From Deltaproteobacteria bacterium (GTDB taxonomy: Bacteria > Desulfobacterota > DSM-4660 > Desulfatiglandales > HGW-15): a stretch of 8,998 bases of DNA. A model generated the notes under the pieces. That model searched no databases. It was not told where the DNA came from and saw only the letters and a list, made by a program, of their open reading frames with translations. The position numbers and the translations under genes were made by a program. The stretch spans positions 1,128 to 10,125 of the forward strand of contig JAFDIC010000133.1 of assembly GCA_019308525.1 (NCBI GenBank). The letters run 5' to 3'. Of this stretch, positions 1 to 6,385 are shown in pieces (positions within the stretch are counted from its first letter, which is position 1; the number at the start of each line of letters is the position of its first letter).

Positions 1-489
1 CCTGAAGCCCACAACGCCGAGTTCAAGTTCGCCTTCCAGTACACGATCTTGAATCTCATTGCTGTTGGCGATGGTCAGTCTCACAGTAACAGAAGGGAAC
101 TTGTGCCTGAAGGAGCAGAGGAGTTTTGGGAGGACGTACTCTCCAGGAACTGTGCTTCCGCCAATGTGCACTTCGCCCTCCTTGAGCCCCAGGAAGGCCT
201 GGATTTCCATGCAGGCCGCCTTCTTCATGTCCAGGATCAAAACCGCATGGTTGTAAAGCAATTCTCCAGCTTTCGTTGGTACTACGCTTCTCCCCAGGCG
301 GTCCAGCAGCCTGATTCCAATCAATTGCTCTAGATTGGAGATCCTTTCACTGACCGAGGGTTGGGACATGTGCAATGATCCTGCGGCCCTTGAAAAACTC
401 TTGGTCTCGACCACGAGCTTGAACACTTCCAGGTGGCGGAGATCAAAGTCTATGTTTGGATGATCCTGGTGTTCGGCCGTTGGCCTCAT
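1..489 (-). CDS. LysR-family transcriptional regulator, C-terminus cut by window edge
   Basis: DNA-binding regulator of the LysR family. The 163 residues present hold the N-terminal winged helix-turn-helix (about residues 16-75), with the recognition segment SQPSVSERISNLEQ at 42-55 and the family-typical LLDRLGRSVVPTKAGELLY at 61-79. A linker helix and the start of the effector-binding domain follow (GGSTVPGEYVLPKL, 110-123). LysR proteins are usually about 300 residues, so roughly half is missing. A strong Shine-Dalgarno (minus strand AAGGAGG, 504-498) lies 8 nt before the ATG at 489 and 5 nt before an in-frame GTG at 492; either could be the start. The gene lies 94 bp downstream of the hydrolase on the same strand, with no terminator between, so co-transcription is plausible. 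The GGSTxPGEYxLP segment and the LEGELELGVVG segment resemble LysR regulators annotated as selenium-metabolism associated. That subfamily call comes from memory of the family and is tentative; the effector is unknown. Confidence 0.93.
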   Translation of the reverse strand, partial: MRPTAEHQDHPNIDFDLRHLEVFKLVVETKSFSRAAGSLHMSQPSVSERISNLEQLIGIRLLDRLGRSVVPTKAGELLYNHAVLILDMKKAACMEIQAFLGLKEGEVHIGGSTVPGEYVLPKLLCSFRHKFPSVTVRLTIANSNEIQDRVLEGELELGVVGFR

Positions 490-583
490 CACGGTGCCCT
501 CCTTTGGCAGCACCACGAGTGGAGACATGGCAGGGAGAGAATCATCGGAGGGGGCCCGCCCAAAAAGGTTATGTCGGGTCTGC

Positions 584-1243
584 TCACAAGTAAGCAAACC
601 AGACAGTTTCGATCTCCTTGAAATTGGCCCTTATCATGTCCGGTCCCGCTATCATATCCCCGTGGCCGGGCAGCAGGTAATCTGTCCGGAGCCTGGAGAC
701 CAGATTAATGCTCTTCTTCAGCTCCTCGCTGCTCCCGCCCGGAAGGTCGGTCCTGCCGATGCCCTGGCTAAACACGAGGTCACTGGTGAACAGTACCTTC
801 TCATCCGGCCAGTAAAGGCAGATGGATCCGGGTGAGTGCCCCGGTGTATGGATAACCTCGAAAACCATGTCACCTATTTGAAGCTCTCCTTGCTTTAGAA
901 ATACCTCTGGTTCAAAATCTCCCAGTCCCATTGACTCCCAATAATGGGGGGCATCCTTCTTGATAAACTCCATTTCCAGTCTGGGAAGAGCTACGATCGT
1001 GGGCAAAGGGGAAAAGATTTTGACTCCTTCCAGGTGATCAGGGTGCCCGTGGAGGGTAATGACCATATCAATGTCCGAAGGGGAGAGGGAAAGTCTCTCG
1101 AGGTTGTCCTTGACGTGTCCGAAAAGACGGTAGTGTCCCGGGTCTATCAGGATATTCTTTCCCCCTTTTATCAGGTATGTGTTGCAATTGTTCGTGGTGG
1201 GGTTCAACCAGAAAAAGCCATATAGGTTCTTCAATATTTGCAT
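584..1243 (-). CDS. MBL-fold metallo-hydrolase (glyoxalase II / YcbL-like)
   Basis: Soluble metal-dependent hydrolase of the metallo-beta-lactamase superfamily, 219 residues. The metal-binding set is complete: HGHPDH (H65, H67, D69, H70), H136 in HTPGHSPGS, D155 in FTSD, and H194 in LLPGHGD. The segment GIGRTDLPGGS after D155 is typical of the small glyoxalase II-like / YcbL-like branch, which acts on thioesters or related substrates; the actual substrate cannot be read from the sequence. No signal peptide is seen, so it is probably cytoplasmic. The frame stays open upstream to an ATG at 1366, but I chose the ATG at 1243. It has a GGGAG ribosome site 6 nt upstream, begins where family homology should begin (MQILKNLYGF), and the upstream extension overlaps a promoter. 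It ends in TGA and is followed by the LysR gene on the same strand. Confidence 0.9.
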   Translation of the reverse strand: MQILKNLYGFFWLNPTTNNCNTYLIKGGKNILIDPGHYRLFGHVKDNLERLSLSPSDIDMVITLHGHPDHLEGVKIFSPLPTIVALPRLEMEFIKKDAPHYWESMGLGDFEPEVFLKQGELQIGDMVFEVIHTPGHSPGSICLYWPDEKVLFTSDLVFSQGIGRTDLPGGSSEELKKSINLVSRLRTDYLLPGHGDMIAGPDMIRANFKEIETVWFAYL

Positions 1244-1249
1244 GTGCTT

Positions 1250-1254
1250 CTCCC
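1250..1254 (-). promoter_or_regulatory. Ribosome binding site fixing the hydrolase start
   Basis: On the minus strand GGGAG lies 6 nt before the ATG at 1243. The alternative ATG at 1366 has no comparable site and falls at the -10 region of the promoter candidate, so this site decides the start. Confidence 0.65.
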
Positions 1255-1318
1255 GGTCATTCGTGACGTATGGTTTCTCTAATGATTTTCGTGGAACTTG
1301 AAACCAGGAAGACTTTGT

Positions 1319-1337
1319 CCCCGAGACTCGATCGGGG
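1319..1337 (-). other. Hairpin in the hydrolase 5' leader
   Basis: Perfect inverted repeat CCCCGA / TCGGGG with a 7-nt loop, about 75 nt upstream of the hydrolase start and about 25 nt after the inferred transcription start. No U tract follows on either strand, so it is not an intrinsic terminator. It could stabilise the mRNA 5' end or be a protein site; no known riboswitch was recognised. Confidence 0.35.
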
Positions 1338-1342
1338 CCTCT

Positions 1343-1374
1343 TTGACCCTGTTCCAGGCGAGTCATGCTATAGG
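1343..1374 (+). promoter_or_regulatory. Possible divergent promoter with extended -10
   Basis: Plus strand: an extended -10 TGCTATAGG (1366-1374) with a -35-like TTGACC at 1343-1348. The 20-bp spacer is too long for a good -35 contribution, so activity would depend on the TGn extension. It overlaps the opposed hydrolase promoter through the palindromic CTATAG (1368-1373). It would drive the small coiled-coil gene to the right. Confidence 0.27.
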
Positions 1375-1394
1375 TAATATCAGGGGGATGTCAA
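1367..1394 (-). promoter_or_regulatory. Sigma70-like promoter for the MBL hydrolase
   Basis: Minus strand: a perfect -35 TTGACA (1394-1389), a 16-bp spacer, and -10 TATAGC (1372-1367, four of six matches). The predicted start near 1360 gives a leader of about 115 nt before the ATG at 1243. This is the best promoter candidate on the left side of the window and probably serves the hydrolase and perhaps the LysR gene behind it. Confidence 0.55.
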
Positions 1395-1426
1395 GGGTTT
1401 TATGGACTTCCCACCACCGCAGATGG

Positions 1427-1441
1427 CCCATTGACAATGGG
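1427..1441. promoter_or_regulatory. Perfect 15-bp dyad, possible operator
   Basis: CCCATTG-A-CAATGGG: two perfect 7-bp arms around one central base. The 1-nt centre argues against an RNA hairpin and for a dimeric protein site. It lies in the divergent region, about 33 bp behind the hydrolase -35 and just before the first possible start codon of the rightward small gene. It does not fit the T-N11-A LysR box, so the neighbouring LysR protein is not an obvious partner. Confidence 0.35.
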
Positions 1442-1447
1442 GGATGA

Positions 1448-1591
1448 ATGAGTAAGTCTAAGACAGAAGAGAAAAAAGAGCCAAAGGGTAATGGAGAAAC
1501 CATAAAGGAGCATAACCATGAGGAGGAAAAGACGACCGGAGGCAACCTGTCAAGATATTTGCAGCGAACGAGAAATCCCGGACAAGAATGA
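1448..1591 (+). CDS. Short charged ORF overlapping the small coiled-coil gene; possible true N-terminus
   Basis: A 47-codon frame starting MSKSKTEEKKEPKGNGE and ending LSRYLQRTRNPGQE, with stop TGA at 1589-1591. It is rich in Lys and Glu like the next gene and uses the same kind of codons. A G-rich stretch (1439-1443) lies just before its ATG but is close for a Shine-Dalgarno. It overlaps the gene starting at 1518 in another frame; joining the two would need a +1 shift between 1506 and 1588, where both frames are open. It may be an independent small ORF, the real 5' end of a frameshifted gene, or chance. I cannot decide from sequence alone. Confidence 0.3.
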   Translation: MSKSKTEEKKEPKGNGETIKEHNHEEEKTTGGNLSRYLQRTRNPGQE

Positions 1592-1808
1592 ACTTGAGGC
1601 CCTTAATGCTATGCGGAGAATAAAGGAGCGTGTTCGAACGATAAAGAGAAAAATCGATGATCTCCGCTCCCGAGAGGGAAACGGTTCTCCGGAAGTAAAG
1701 ACGCTTCAGGAGGAAGTGAAGCGTCTAAGGGATGAGTGGAACCTCTGGGAGAAGAGGAGAGAAGAGGCTGCCCGGGAAAGAATGATAAAGCTGGGTCACG
1801 AGACCTGA
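1518..1808 (+). CDS. Small hypothetical coiled-coil protein
   Basis: A 96-residue, highly charged protein with no recognised family. From about residue 24 to 90 it reads as continuous helix with heptad-like spacing (ELEALNAMRRIKERVRTIK, then VKTLQEEVKRLRDEWNLWEK), broken once by a Gly/Ser/Pro turn near 53-58. This suggests a two-helix coiled-coil hairpin. No signal peptide or membrane segment is seen. AAGGAG at 1505-1510 lies 7 nt before the ATG, a good ribosome site. The first about 24 residues (with two Cys and many Arg) look less helical than the rest, and another frame runs across the same bases, so the N-terminus may be wrong if the gene is frameshifted. It stands alone between a divergent hydrolase and the tolC-like gene; role unknown. 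Confidence 0.6.
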   Translation: MRRKRRPEATCQDICSEREIPDKNELEALNAMRRIKERVRTIKRKIDDLRSREGNGSPEVKTLQEEVKRLRDEWNLWEKRREEAARERMIKLGHET

Positions 1809-2068
1809 TCCGAGAAGGCGCCGCTGGAGGCTCACCCCTAAGATGCAAGGGGAGGGCCGGAATACACATGCTGCGAACGTCAGAGTAGTTTCCGAGGATT
1901 CCTCATTTCTCATCCTTCATCCCCATTAATGCCATTGACATCTTTCCATCCCTATTCTATTGAATAAACTACCAGCGAAAACCGTTCGAATCCATCTATG
2001 AGGATCGAAGGCGCTGAATGCGTGTTCTGGCATCAAGATCATTTTGGACACCAATGGGGGATCAAGTT
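1809..2068. other. Intergenic region before the tolC-like gene
   Basis: About 260 bp without a supported gene. It holds a weak CCCCT/AGGGG hairpin (1835-1852, 8-nt loop, no T tract), an imperfect palindrome GAGGATTCCTC near 1893-1903, and the tolC-like promoter candidate. A 28-codon frame at 1843-1929 has no ribosome site. Confidence 0.5.
1935..1963 (+). promoter_or_regulatory. Candidate promoter for the tolC-like gene
   Basis: A perfect -35 TTGACA (1935-1940), a 17-bp spacer, then TATTGA (1958-1963), which matches only three of six -10 positions. The surroundings are AT-rich. It would give a leader of about 100 nt before the ATG at 2069. The -35 is convincing, the -10 is not. Confidence 0.38.
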
Positions 2069-3388
2069 ATGGTTAGGAAAAAATCACTTGTCGCAATGGG
2101 TTTGATTATCCTGAGTCTCTCCTTGCTTTCACAGGTATCCAGGGCAGGTGAAGATGAAGGCATCTACACCCTCGAAAGGAGTATTCAAGAGGCCTTGGAG
2201 AACAACTGGGCCCTCAAGGCGGAGAAGGAAAAGATAGACCAGGCCATTGAAGTGATGAAACAAAGAAGATCTGATTTCCTTCCCAAGCTGAGCACTAGTT
2301 ACGGCTATGTGCGAGACAGCGAACCCAGGACTTTCAGGTCAGAGGCCCAGCAAATTCCCATGAGCACTCAGGACAATTGGCGATGGACCGGAACCATTCG
2401 CCAGCCTCTCTTCACCGGGTTTAGTCTCCTGAGCTCTTACAGGCTTGCCCAGCTGGGAATCAAGCAGTCGCGGATGAACTACGAATTGAGGAAACTGGAC
2501 CTTGCCCTCCAAACAAAGGAGGCCTATTTCAATGTCCTCATAGCGGACAAGGCGGTGGAAGTCGCCAGAAAAGACGTCGAGGCGAGGGAGTCAAGCGCCA
2601 ACGTTGCCCGCAATTTCTATAAGGTGGGCCTTATCCCCATAAATGAACTCCTCCAGGCAGAAGTGGAACTGGCCAGTGCCAGGCAGGCGCTCGTCAGGGC
2701 GAAGAACGGAGCAGGGCAGGCACGGGCGGCCTTCAATACGCTCCTTGCGAGGCCAATTGACGCACCTGTGAGGGTAAGGGATATCCTGGAATACAAGCCT
2801 GAAATCGGAACCTTCAGGGAATACTACGAAAGGGCCACGAAACAGAGGCCGGAAATCAAGCTGATAGACAATAGCATTCTCCAGGCGGATCAGCAGATAA
2901 GGCTTGCCAGGAGCAAGTACATGCCGGAGGTTGCCCTAACATACAACTATATCAAGGAGGGAGACTCACCGAGAGTGGAAGGCAGTCCCTTTCATGATGC
3001 AAACCGGTGGGAGGCATTGATAGCCCTCGAATGGACATTCTGGGAGTGGGGCAAGACAAGGGCGACTGAGCGTGAAAAACAGAAGTTGAAAGAGGAGTTG
3101 CTGAAGACGAAAAAGGATCTCGAGACTACCATCGGACTAGAAATACAAAGAGCCCTCCTCGATCTCCAGACCGCAGAGAAGAATGTTCCCACTACAAAGA
3201 AGGCCGTGGAACAAGGGGAGGAGAACCTCAGGGTAAGCCAGGAGCGATACAAGGCCCAGGTAACCACCATCACTGAGGTCCTGGATGCCCAGACTCGGCT
3301 CACCAGATCCAGGGTGAATTACTTTCGCGCACTTTACGACTTTCAACTTGCCAGATCCAGGCTGCTGAGGGCCATAGGCACCTATTAG
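2069..3388 (+). CDS. TolC-family outer-membrane efflux/secretion protein
   Basis: A 439-residue outer-membrane factor of the TolC/OEP family, which forms trimeric beta-barrel and alpha-helical tunnels spanning the outer membrane and periplasm. An N-terminal signal peptide is visible (MVRKKS, a hydrophobic core LVAMGLIILSLSLLSQ, probable cleavage after SRA near residue 26). The mature part starts with the typical YTLERSIQEALENNWALKA. Two OEP repeats follow, roughly residues 33-230 and 250-437, each rich in long helices; RRSDFLPKLSTSYGY and the later SKYMPEVALTYNYI are equivalent strand regions of the two repeats. The frame is open to an ATG at 2018, but ATG 2069 directly precedes the signal peptide and has GGGGGA about 7 nt upstream. 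It ends 68 bp before ftsE on the same strand. No membrane-fusion protein or pump gene is adjacent, so its transport partner is unknown. Confidence 0.92.
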   Translation: MVRKKSLVAMGLIILSLSLLSQVSRAGEDEGIYTLERSIQEALENNWALKAEKEKIDQAIEVMKQRRSDFLPKLSTSYGYVRDSEPRTFRSEAQQIPMSTQDNWRWTGTIRQPLFTGFSLLSSYRLAQLGIKQSRMNYELRKLDLALQTKEAYFNVLIADKAVEVARKDVEARESSANVARNFYKVGLIPINELLQAEVELASARQALVRAKNGAGQARAAFNTLLARPIDAPVRVRDILEYKPEIGTFREYYERATKQRPEIKLIDNSILQADQQIRLARSKYMPEVALTYNYIKEGDSPRVEGSPFHDANRWEALIALEWTFWEWGKTRATEREKQKLKEELLKTKKDLETTIGLEIQRALLDLQTAEKNVPTTKKAVEQGEENLRVSQERYKAQVTTITEVLDAQTRLTRSRVNYFRALYDFQLARSRLLRAIGTY

Positions 3389-3414
3389 TTTGTGAAGTTC
3401 AATAATGGTTTTAG

Positions 3415-3435
3415 CGGCTTCGTGTTGAAAAGCCG
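3415..3435 (+). other. Hairpin between the tolC-like gene and ftsE
   Basis: Inverted repeat CGGCTT / AAGCCG with a 9-nt loop, ending 21 nt before the ftsE ATG. No T tract follows, so it is not a standard terminator. It might affect the ribosome's access to ftsE or be chance. Confidence 0.28.
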
Positions 3436-3456
3436 AAAGAGCAAGTATCAAGCATT

Positions 3457-4122
3457 ATGATTCAACTCTTCAACGTTACCAAGCGGTTTGGCCAGGCCAT
3501 CGCTCTCCAGGACGTGGCCCTTAGAATAGGGGAGGGGGAGTTTGTTTTTGTGAATGGCCCGAGCGGGGCAGGCAAGACCACTCTCTTGAGGCTGATTTTC
3601 GGAGCCGATAGACCCACCAGCGGTCAAATCCTCATCCGTGGTATCAACCTCAACCGAATCAGCGGTAAACGGCTCGATCTGCTTAGGCGCAGACTGGGTT
3701 TTGTGTTTCAAGATTTCAAATTACTCCCCAGAAAGACGGTCTTTCAAAATGTCGCGCTGGCACTGGAGGTAAACGGCACAAGCCCGGGGTTGGTCAGAAA
3801 GAAGACTCACCAGGTTCTGCGTGCCCTGGGCCTGGAAAAGAAGGAACAGGCGTATCCTTTGCAGTTATCTGGAGGCGAGCAACAGAGAGTGGCGATCGCC
3901 CGCGCAATAATCAATGACCCAATAATCCTTCTGGCTGATGAACCGACCGGTAACCTGGACCCGGATATTACAGAAGATATCATGGTTCTCTTTCGGAGTA
4001 TCAATCTGCGAGGGACCACAGTGCTCATTGCCACCCACAGTAAAGAGCTGATAAGAGACACGGAGCAACGAATTATCTTCCTCAATGAGGGAAGGATAGT
4101 GGGAGAAACACGGGGAGCATGA
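3457..4122 (+). CDS. ftsE: Cell division ATP-binding protein FtsE
   Basis: The 221-residue cytoplasmic ATPase of the FtsEX complex, which couples ATP hydrolysis to periplasmic activation of peptidoglycan hydrolases at division. All ABC nucleotide-binding motifs are intact: Walker A GPSGAGKT (34-41), Q-loop Q85 in FVFQDFKLL, signature LSGGEQQR (137-144), Walker B ILLADEP (157-163) with catalytic E162, D-loop GNLD (165-168), and switch H194 in ATHS. Length and the start MIQLFNVTKRFG match FtsE. Identity rests on the ABC type plus the overlapping ftsX; alone it could be confused with LolD/MacB-type ATPases. The region before the ATG has no clear Shine-Dalgarno (only AAAGAG about 16 nt upstream). 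Its stop codon overlaps the ftsX start (ATGA), implying translational coupling. Confidence 0.95.
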   Translation: MIQLFNVTKRFGQAIALQDVALRIGEGEFVFVNGPSGAGKTTLLRLIFGADRPTSGQILIRGINLNRISGKRLDLLRRRLGFVFQDFKLLPRKTVFQNVALALEVNGTSPGLVRKKTHQVLRALGLEKKEQAYPLQLSGGEQQRVAIARAIINDPIILLADEPTGNLDPDITEDIMVLFRSINLRGTTVLIATHSKELIRDTEQRIIFLNEGRIVGETRGA

Positions 4123-5018
4123 CAGTAAGACTCTGGCAGTATTATTTTAGGCACGCCCTCGATAATATCTTGTGCAACCGGCTGGTCCACGCGGTAAGTA
4201 TTGGAACAATAACAATATCTCTCATTCTCTTTGGATCATTCCTCCTCCTGTTCGTCAATATCAACGACTGGATGGTAGAATGGGGCCAGTCCCTGTCCAT
4301 GTCCGTGTACCTCAAAGACGGTATCGACGGTGAACAGCTGCAAAGGATACGATCAGAGCTCAGGAAATTGCCCGGCGCAGAACTGAAGAGATTCATCTCA
4401 AAAGAACAGGCCAAGAAGGATCTGATCAGGGCATTGGGCAGCCAGGCCGCGCTCCTGGAAGGCATAGAACAGAATCCTTTGCCTGCCTCCTTTGAAGTGG
4501 TCTTTGAAGACATCGGGAAATCAGGGATCAATGCCCAATCCATTCAAGAGAGACTGGAAAGACTTGAAGGCGTCGATGAGGTGCAGTACAGCGAACAATG
4601 GATCGAGCGTTTTGAGGGCTTCCTGAAGCTCCTGAAAGTGGCCGGCATAATTGTCGGGGCGCTTCTCTGTCTTGCAGTGCTGTTTATCATCACCAACACC
4701 ATAAAACTGGCTATCTATTCACGCAAGGAAGAGATAGAGATCTACAAGATAGTGGGAGCTACTGACTGGTTCGTCAAGACCCCGTTTCTGATGGAGGGGG
4801 CGATCCAGGGACTTGTGGGTGGAATCCTGGCCCTCGGAGCCCTGTTTTTGCTTTATTCACTCGTTTCCATAAAGCCTTTTTATCTTTTCGGGCTTCCGAT
4901 TATTGAGATAGTTTTTCTGCCGAGGGATTATCTTATCCTCATCCTGTTCTTGAGTATCGTCCTGGGCCTGGCAGGGAGCTTTATTGCAATAGGCCGCTTC
5001 TTCAGATTACTGGGGTGA
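4119..5018 (+). CDS. ftsX: Cell division protein FtsX (permease-like subunit)
   Basis: The 299-residue inner-membrane partner of FtsE. Topology is as expected for FtsX: cytoplasmic N-terminus, TM1 about 26-48, a periplasmic domain about 49-170 that contacts the hydrolase activator, then TM2 about 173-196, TM3 about 225-250 and TM4 about 272-294. The cytoplasmic loop after TM2 carries RKEEIEIYKIVGATDWFVKTPF (202-223), the characteristic coupling segment of FtsX. The periplasmic part includes LPASFEVVF (121-129), also common in FtsX. Its start overlaps the ftsE stop by 4 bp. It ends 30 bp before the envC-like ATG. FtsX does not transport a known substrate; it relays conformational change to EnvC-type or NlpC/P60-type partners. 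Confidence 0.95.
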   Translation: MTVRLWQYYFRHALDNILCNRLVHAVSIGTITISLILFGSFLLLFVNINDWMVEWGQSLSMSVYLKDGIDGEQLQRIRSELRKLPGAELKRFISKEQAKKDLIRALGSQAALLEGIEQNPLPASFEVVFEDIGKSGINAQSIQERLERLEGVDEVQYSEQWIERFEGFLKLLKVAGIIVGALLCLAVLFIITNTIKLAIYSRKEEIEIYKIVGATDWFVKTPFLMEGAIQGLVGGILALGALFLLYSLVSIKPFYLFGLPIIEIVFLPRDYLILILFLSIVLGLAGSFIAIGRFFRLLG

Positions 5019-5048
5019 AGGGCAGGGACTACCAAGGACCTGGAATTG

Positions 5049-6296
5049 ATGATGCCTGATGTGAGACAAAGCCGGACAGGAACCACTGGTTGGCCTGAGC
5101 CCCTGCGAAAAGCCGGGGGCCTTCTAAGGAACAGGCCCTTCGCCGGTGTTGCTGTTGCCCTTGTGCTTGCCCTGGTCCTTTTCCCATCCGCACTTTCCTT
5201 CAAAGTACTGGCCCTCGAGAAACCGGACAGGGAGAAGAAAAAACAACAGATCGAGAAGATAGAGAGCTACCTTTCCAGGGAGATGAGGCAATTGACAGAA
5301 TTCGGAAAAAAGGAAAAGAGGCTTGTGGAACAGCTTTCTCGTCTGGAAAAAGGCATTGAGGAGAAAAAAGGGCTAATAAGAGAGATTCAGTGGCGCACAA
5401 GGCAAGGGGAGAGCCAGCTGGAGGAACTGGAGAAGCAGTTGAGTCAACTGGAGCTGGATCTGAAAAGCATAGAACAGCGTTTTCGAAAGAGACTTGTAGC
5501 CTTTTACAAATATGCCAGAAGGGGTTACATATACCTGCTTGCAACTTCATCCGGGTTGAACGAGCTCAGAAAGAGGGTCAAGTACCTCCAGGTCCTGAGT
5601 GAGCGGGACAGGGCCCTGTTCCGGAAAGTAATGTCAGCGCACATGGACAGGGAAAGAACTATAAGGGAAATCCAGAAGGGTGTCTCAACCCTGAAGGAGC
5701 TCGAAAGAGAGGAGAGGGAAAGCATGGCTTCCCTCAAGAAGGACCACGAGAAGAAAATCATTCTCCTGATGAAGATACACAAGGAGAGGGAATTCTATGA
5801 GACTGCTGTAAGGGAGTTGCAACTGGGTGCGCGGGACCTGAGGAATACCTTGATAAACCTTGAGAGGAAACCAGGAATATCCAGCCAGCTCCCCTCAGGA
5901 TTTCCGAAAGCCAGGGGTAAATTACCCCTGCCCCTGGACGGAAAAATATTGAGGGATGCAGGAGTCCTCGGGGCCAATTTATATGGAAGCCGGAAGGGCG
6001 TTTATTTCCTTGGAAAGGCCCGATCAGAAGTAAGAGCGATCTTCCCTGGAAGAGTGGAGTATTCGGGATGGCTTAAGGGGTACGGACAGATAATAGTGAT
6101 CAACCACGGATCTCGCTATTTCAGCGTTTATGCCTACCTGTCCCGGAGAAACAAGAAAAAGAGTGACCTTGTGGGAGGGGGGGAGGTTATAGGTAGCCTG
6201 GGAGAAACAGGGCCTATAGGGGGACCCATGCTCTATTTCGAGATAAGAAAAGGGAGTAAGAGCCTCAGTCCTATGAAATGGCTAAAAGTGAATTGA
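5049..6296 (+). CDS. envC: EnvC-like murein hydrolase activator with degenerate LytM (M23) domain
   Basis: Periplasmic coiled-coil protein, 415 residues. A hydrophobic segment (about 33-55, VAVALVLALVLFPSALSF) serves as signal peptide or anchor. A long coiled coil (about 59-275) follows, with a break near GYIYLLATSSGLNEL where EnvC proteins have their hairpin tip. The C-terminal LytM-type domain (about 305-415) has lost its metal site. Where active M23 enzymes have GxHxGxD this has SRKGVY, YAHL is YAYL, and the final HLHFE is MLYFE. E. coli EnvC shows the same kind of loss (SLYFEIR), so this is an activator of amidases and not an enzyme (inference). Position directly after ftsX supports FtsEX control. 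Start: TTG 5046, ATG 5049 and ATG 5052 are consecutive; AAGGA at 5034-5038 is spaced best for the TTG, so the first codon is uncertain. Confidence 0.9.
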   Translation: MMPDVRQSRTGTTGWPEPLRKAGGLLRNRPFAGVAVALVLALVLFPSALSFKVLALEKPDREKKKQQIEKIESYLSREMRQLTEFGKKEKRLVEQLSRLEKGIEEKKGLIREIQWRTRQGESQLEELEKQLSQLELDLKSIEQRFRKRLVAFYKYARRGYIYLLATSSGLNELRKRVKYLQVLSERDRALFRKVMSAHMDRERTIREIQKGVSTLKELEREERESMASLKKDHEKKIILLMKIHKEREFYETAVRELQLGARDLRNTLINLERKPGISSQLPSGFPKARGKLPLPLDGKILRDAGVLGANLYGSRKGVYFLGKARSEVRAIFPGRVEYSGWLKGYGQIIVINHGSRYFSVYAYLSRRNKKKSDLVGGGEVIGSLGETGPIGGPMLYFEIRKGSKSLSPMKWLKVN

Positions 6297-6322
6297 CCTT
6301 TCAGAAGGCGGTAATGTACAAT
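6293..6322 (+). promoter_or_regulatory. Sigma70-like promoter for ctpA
   Basis: -35 TTGACC (6293-6298, five of six) and -10 TACAAT (6317-6322, five of six) with an 18-bp spacer, the best promoter match on the plus strand. The -35 overlaps the envC-like stop codon. Transcription from about 6329 would give a leader of nearly 160 nt before ctpA, so ctpA may be transcribed independently of ftsEX. Confidence 0.52.
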
Positions 6323-6385
6323 TAGTCATCGGTGCCTGTTCTAATGGATGGAGAGCTTGAAATTCCGCTACGATTCCGCGTTCGC

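Noticed and set aside
1244..1366. N-terminal 41-residue extension of the MBL hydrolase
   Set aside because: It overlaps the -10 region of a good promoter, lacks a ribosome site at its ATG, and does not resemble the start of an MBL-fold domain.
1431..1458. TTGACA inside the 15-bp dyad as a rightward promoter
   Set aside because: The hexamers at 16-18 bp spacing (for example TAAGTC) match the -10 consensus poorly.
1835..1852. CCCCT/AGGGG hairpin as terminator of the small coiled-coil gene
   Set aside because: Only a 5-bp stem with an 8-nt loop and no T run after it.
1843..1929. 28-codon plus-strand frame before the tolC-like gene
   Set aside because: No ribosome site before the ATG and no recognisable sequence.
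2018..2068. 17-residue extension of the TolC-like protein
   Set aside because: The signal peptide begins at ATG 2069, which has a G-rich ribosome site; an extension would displace the signal peptide.
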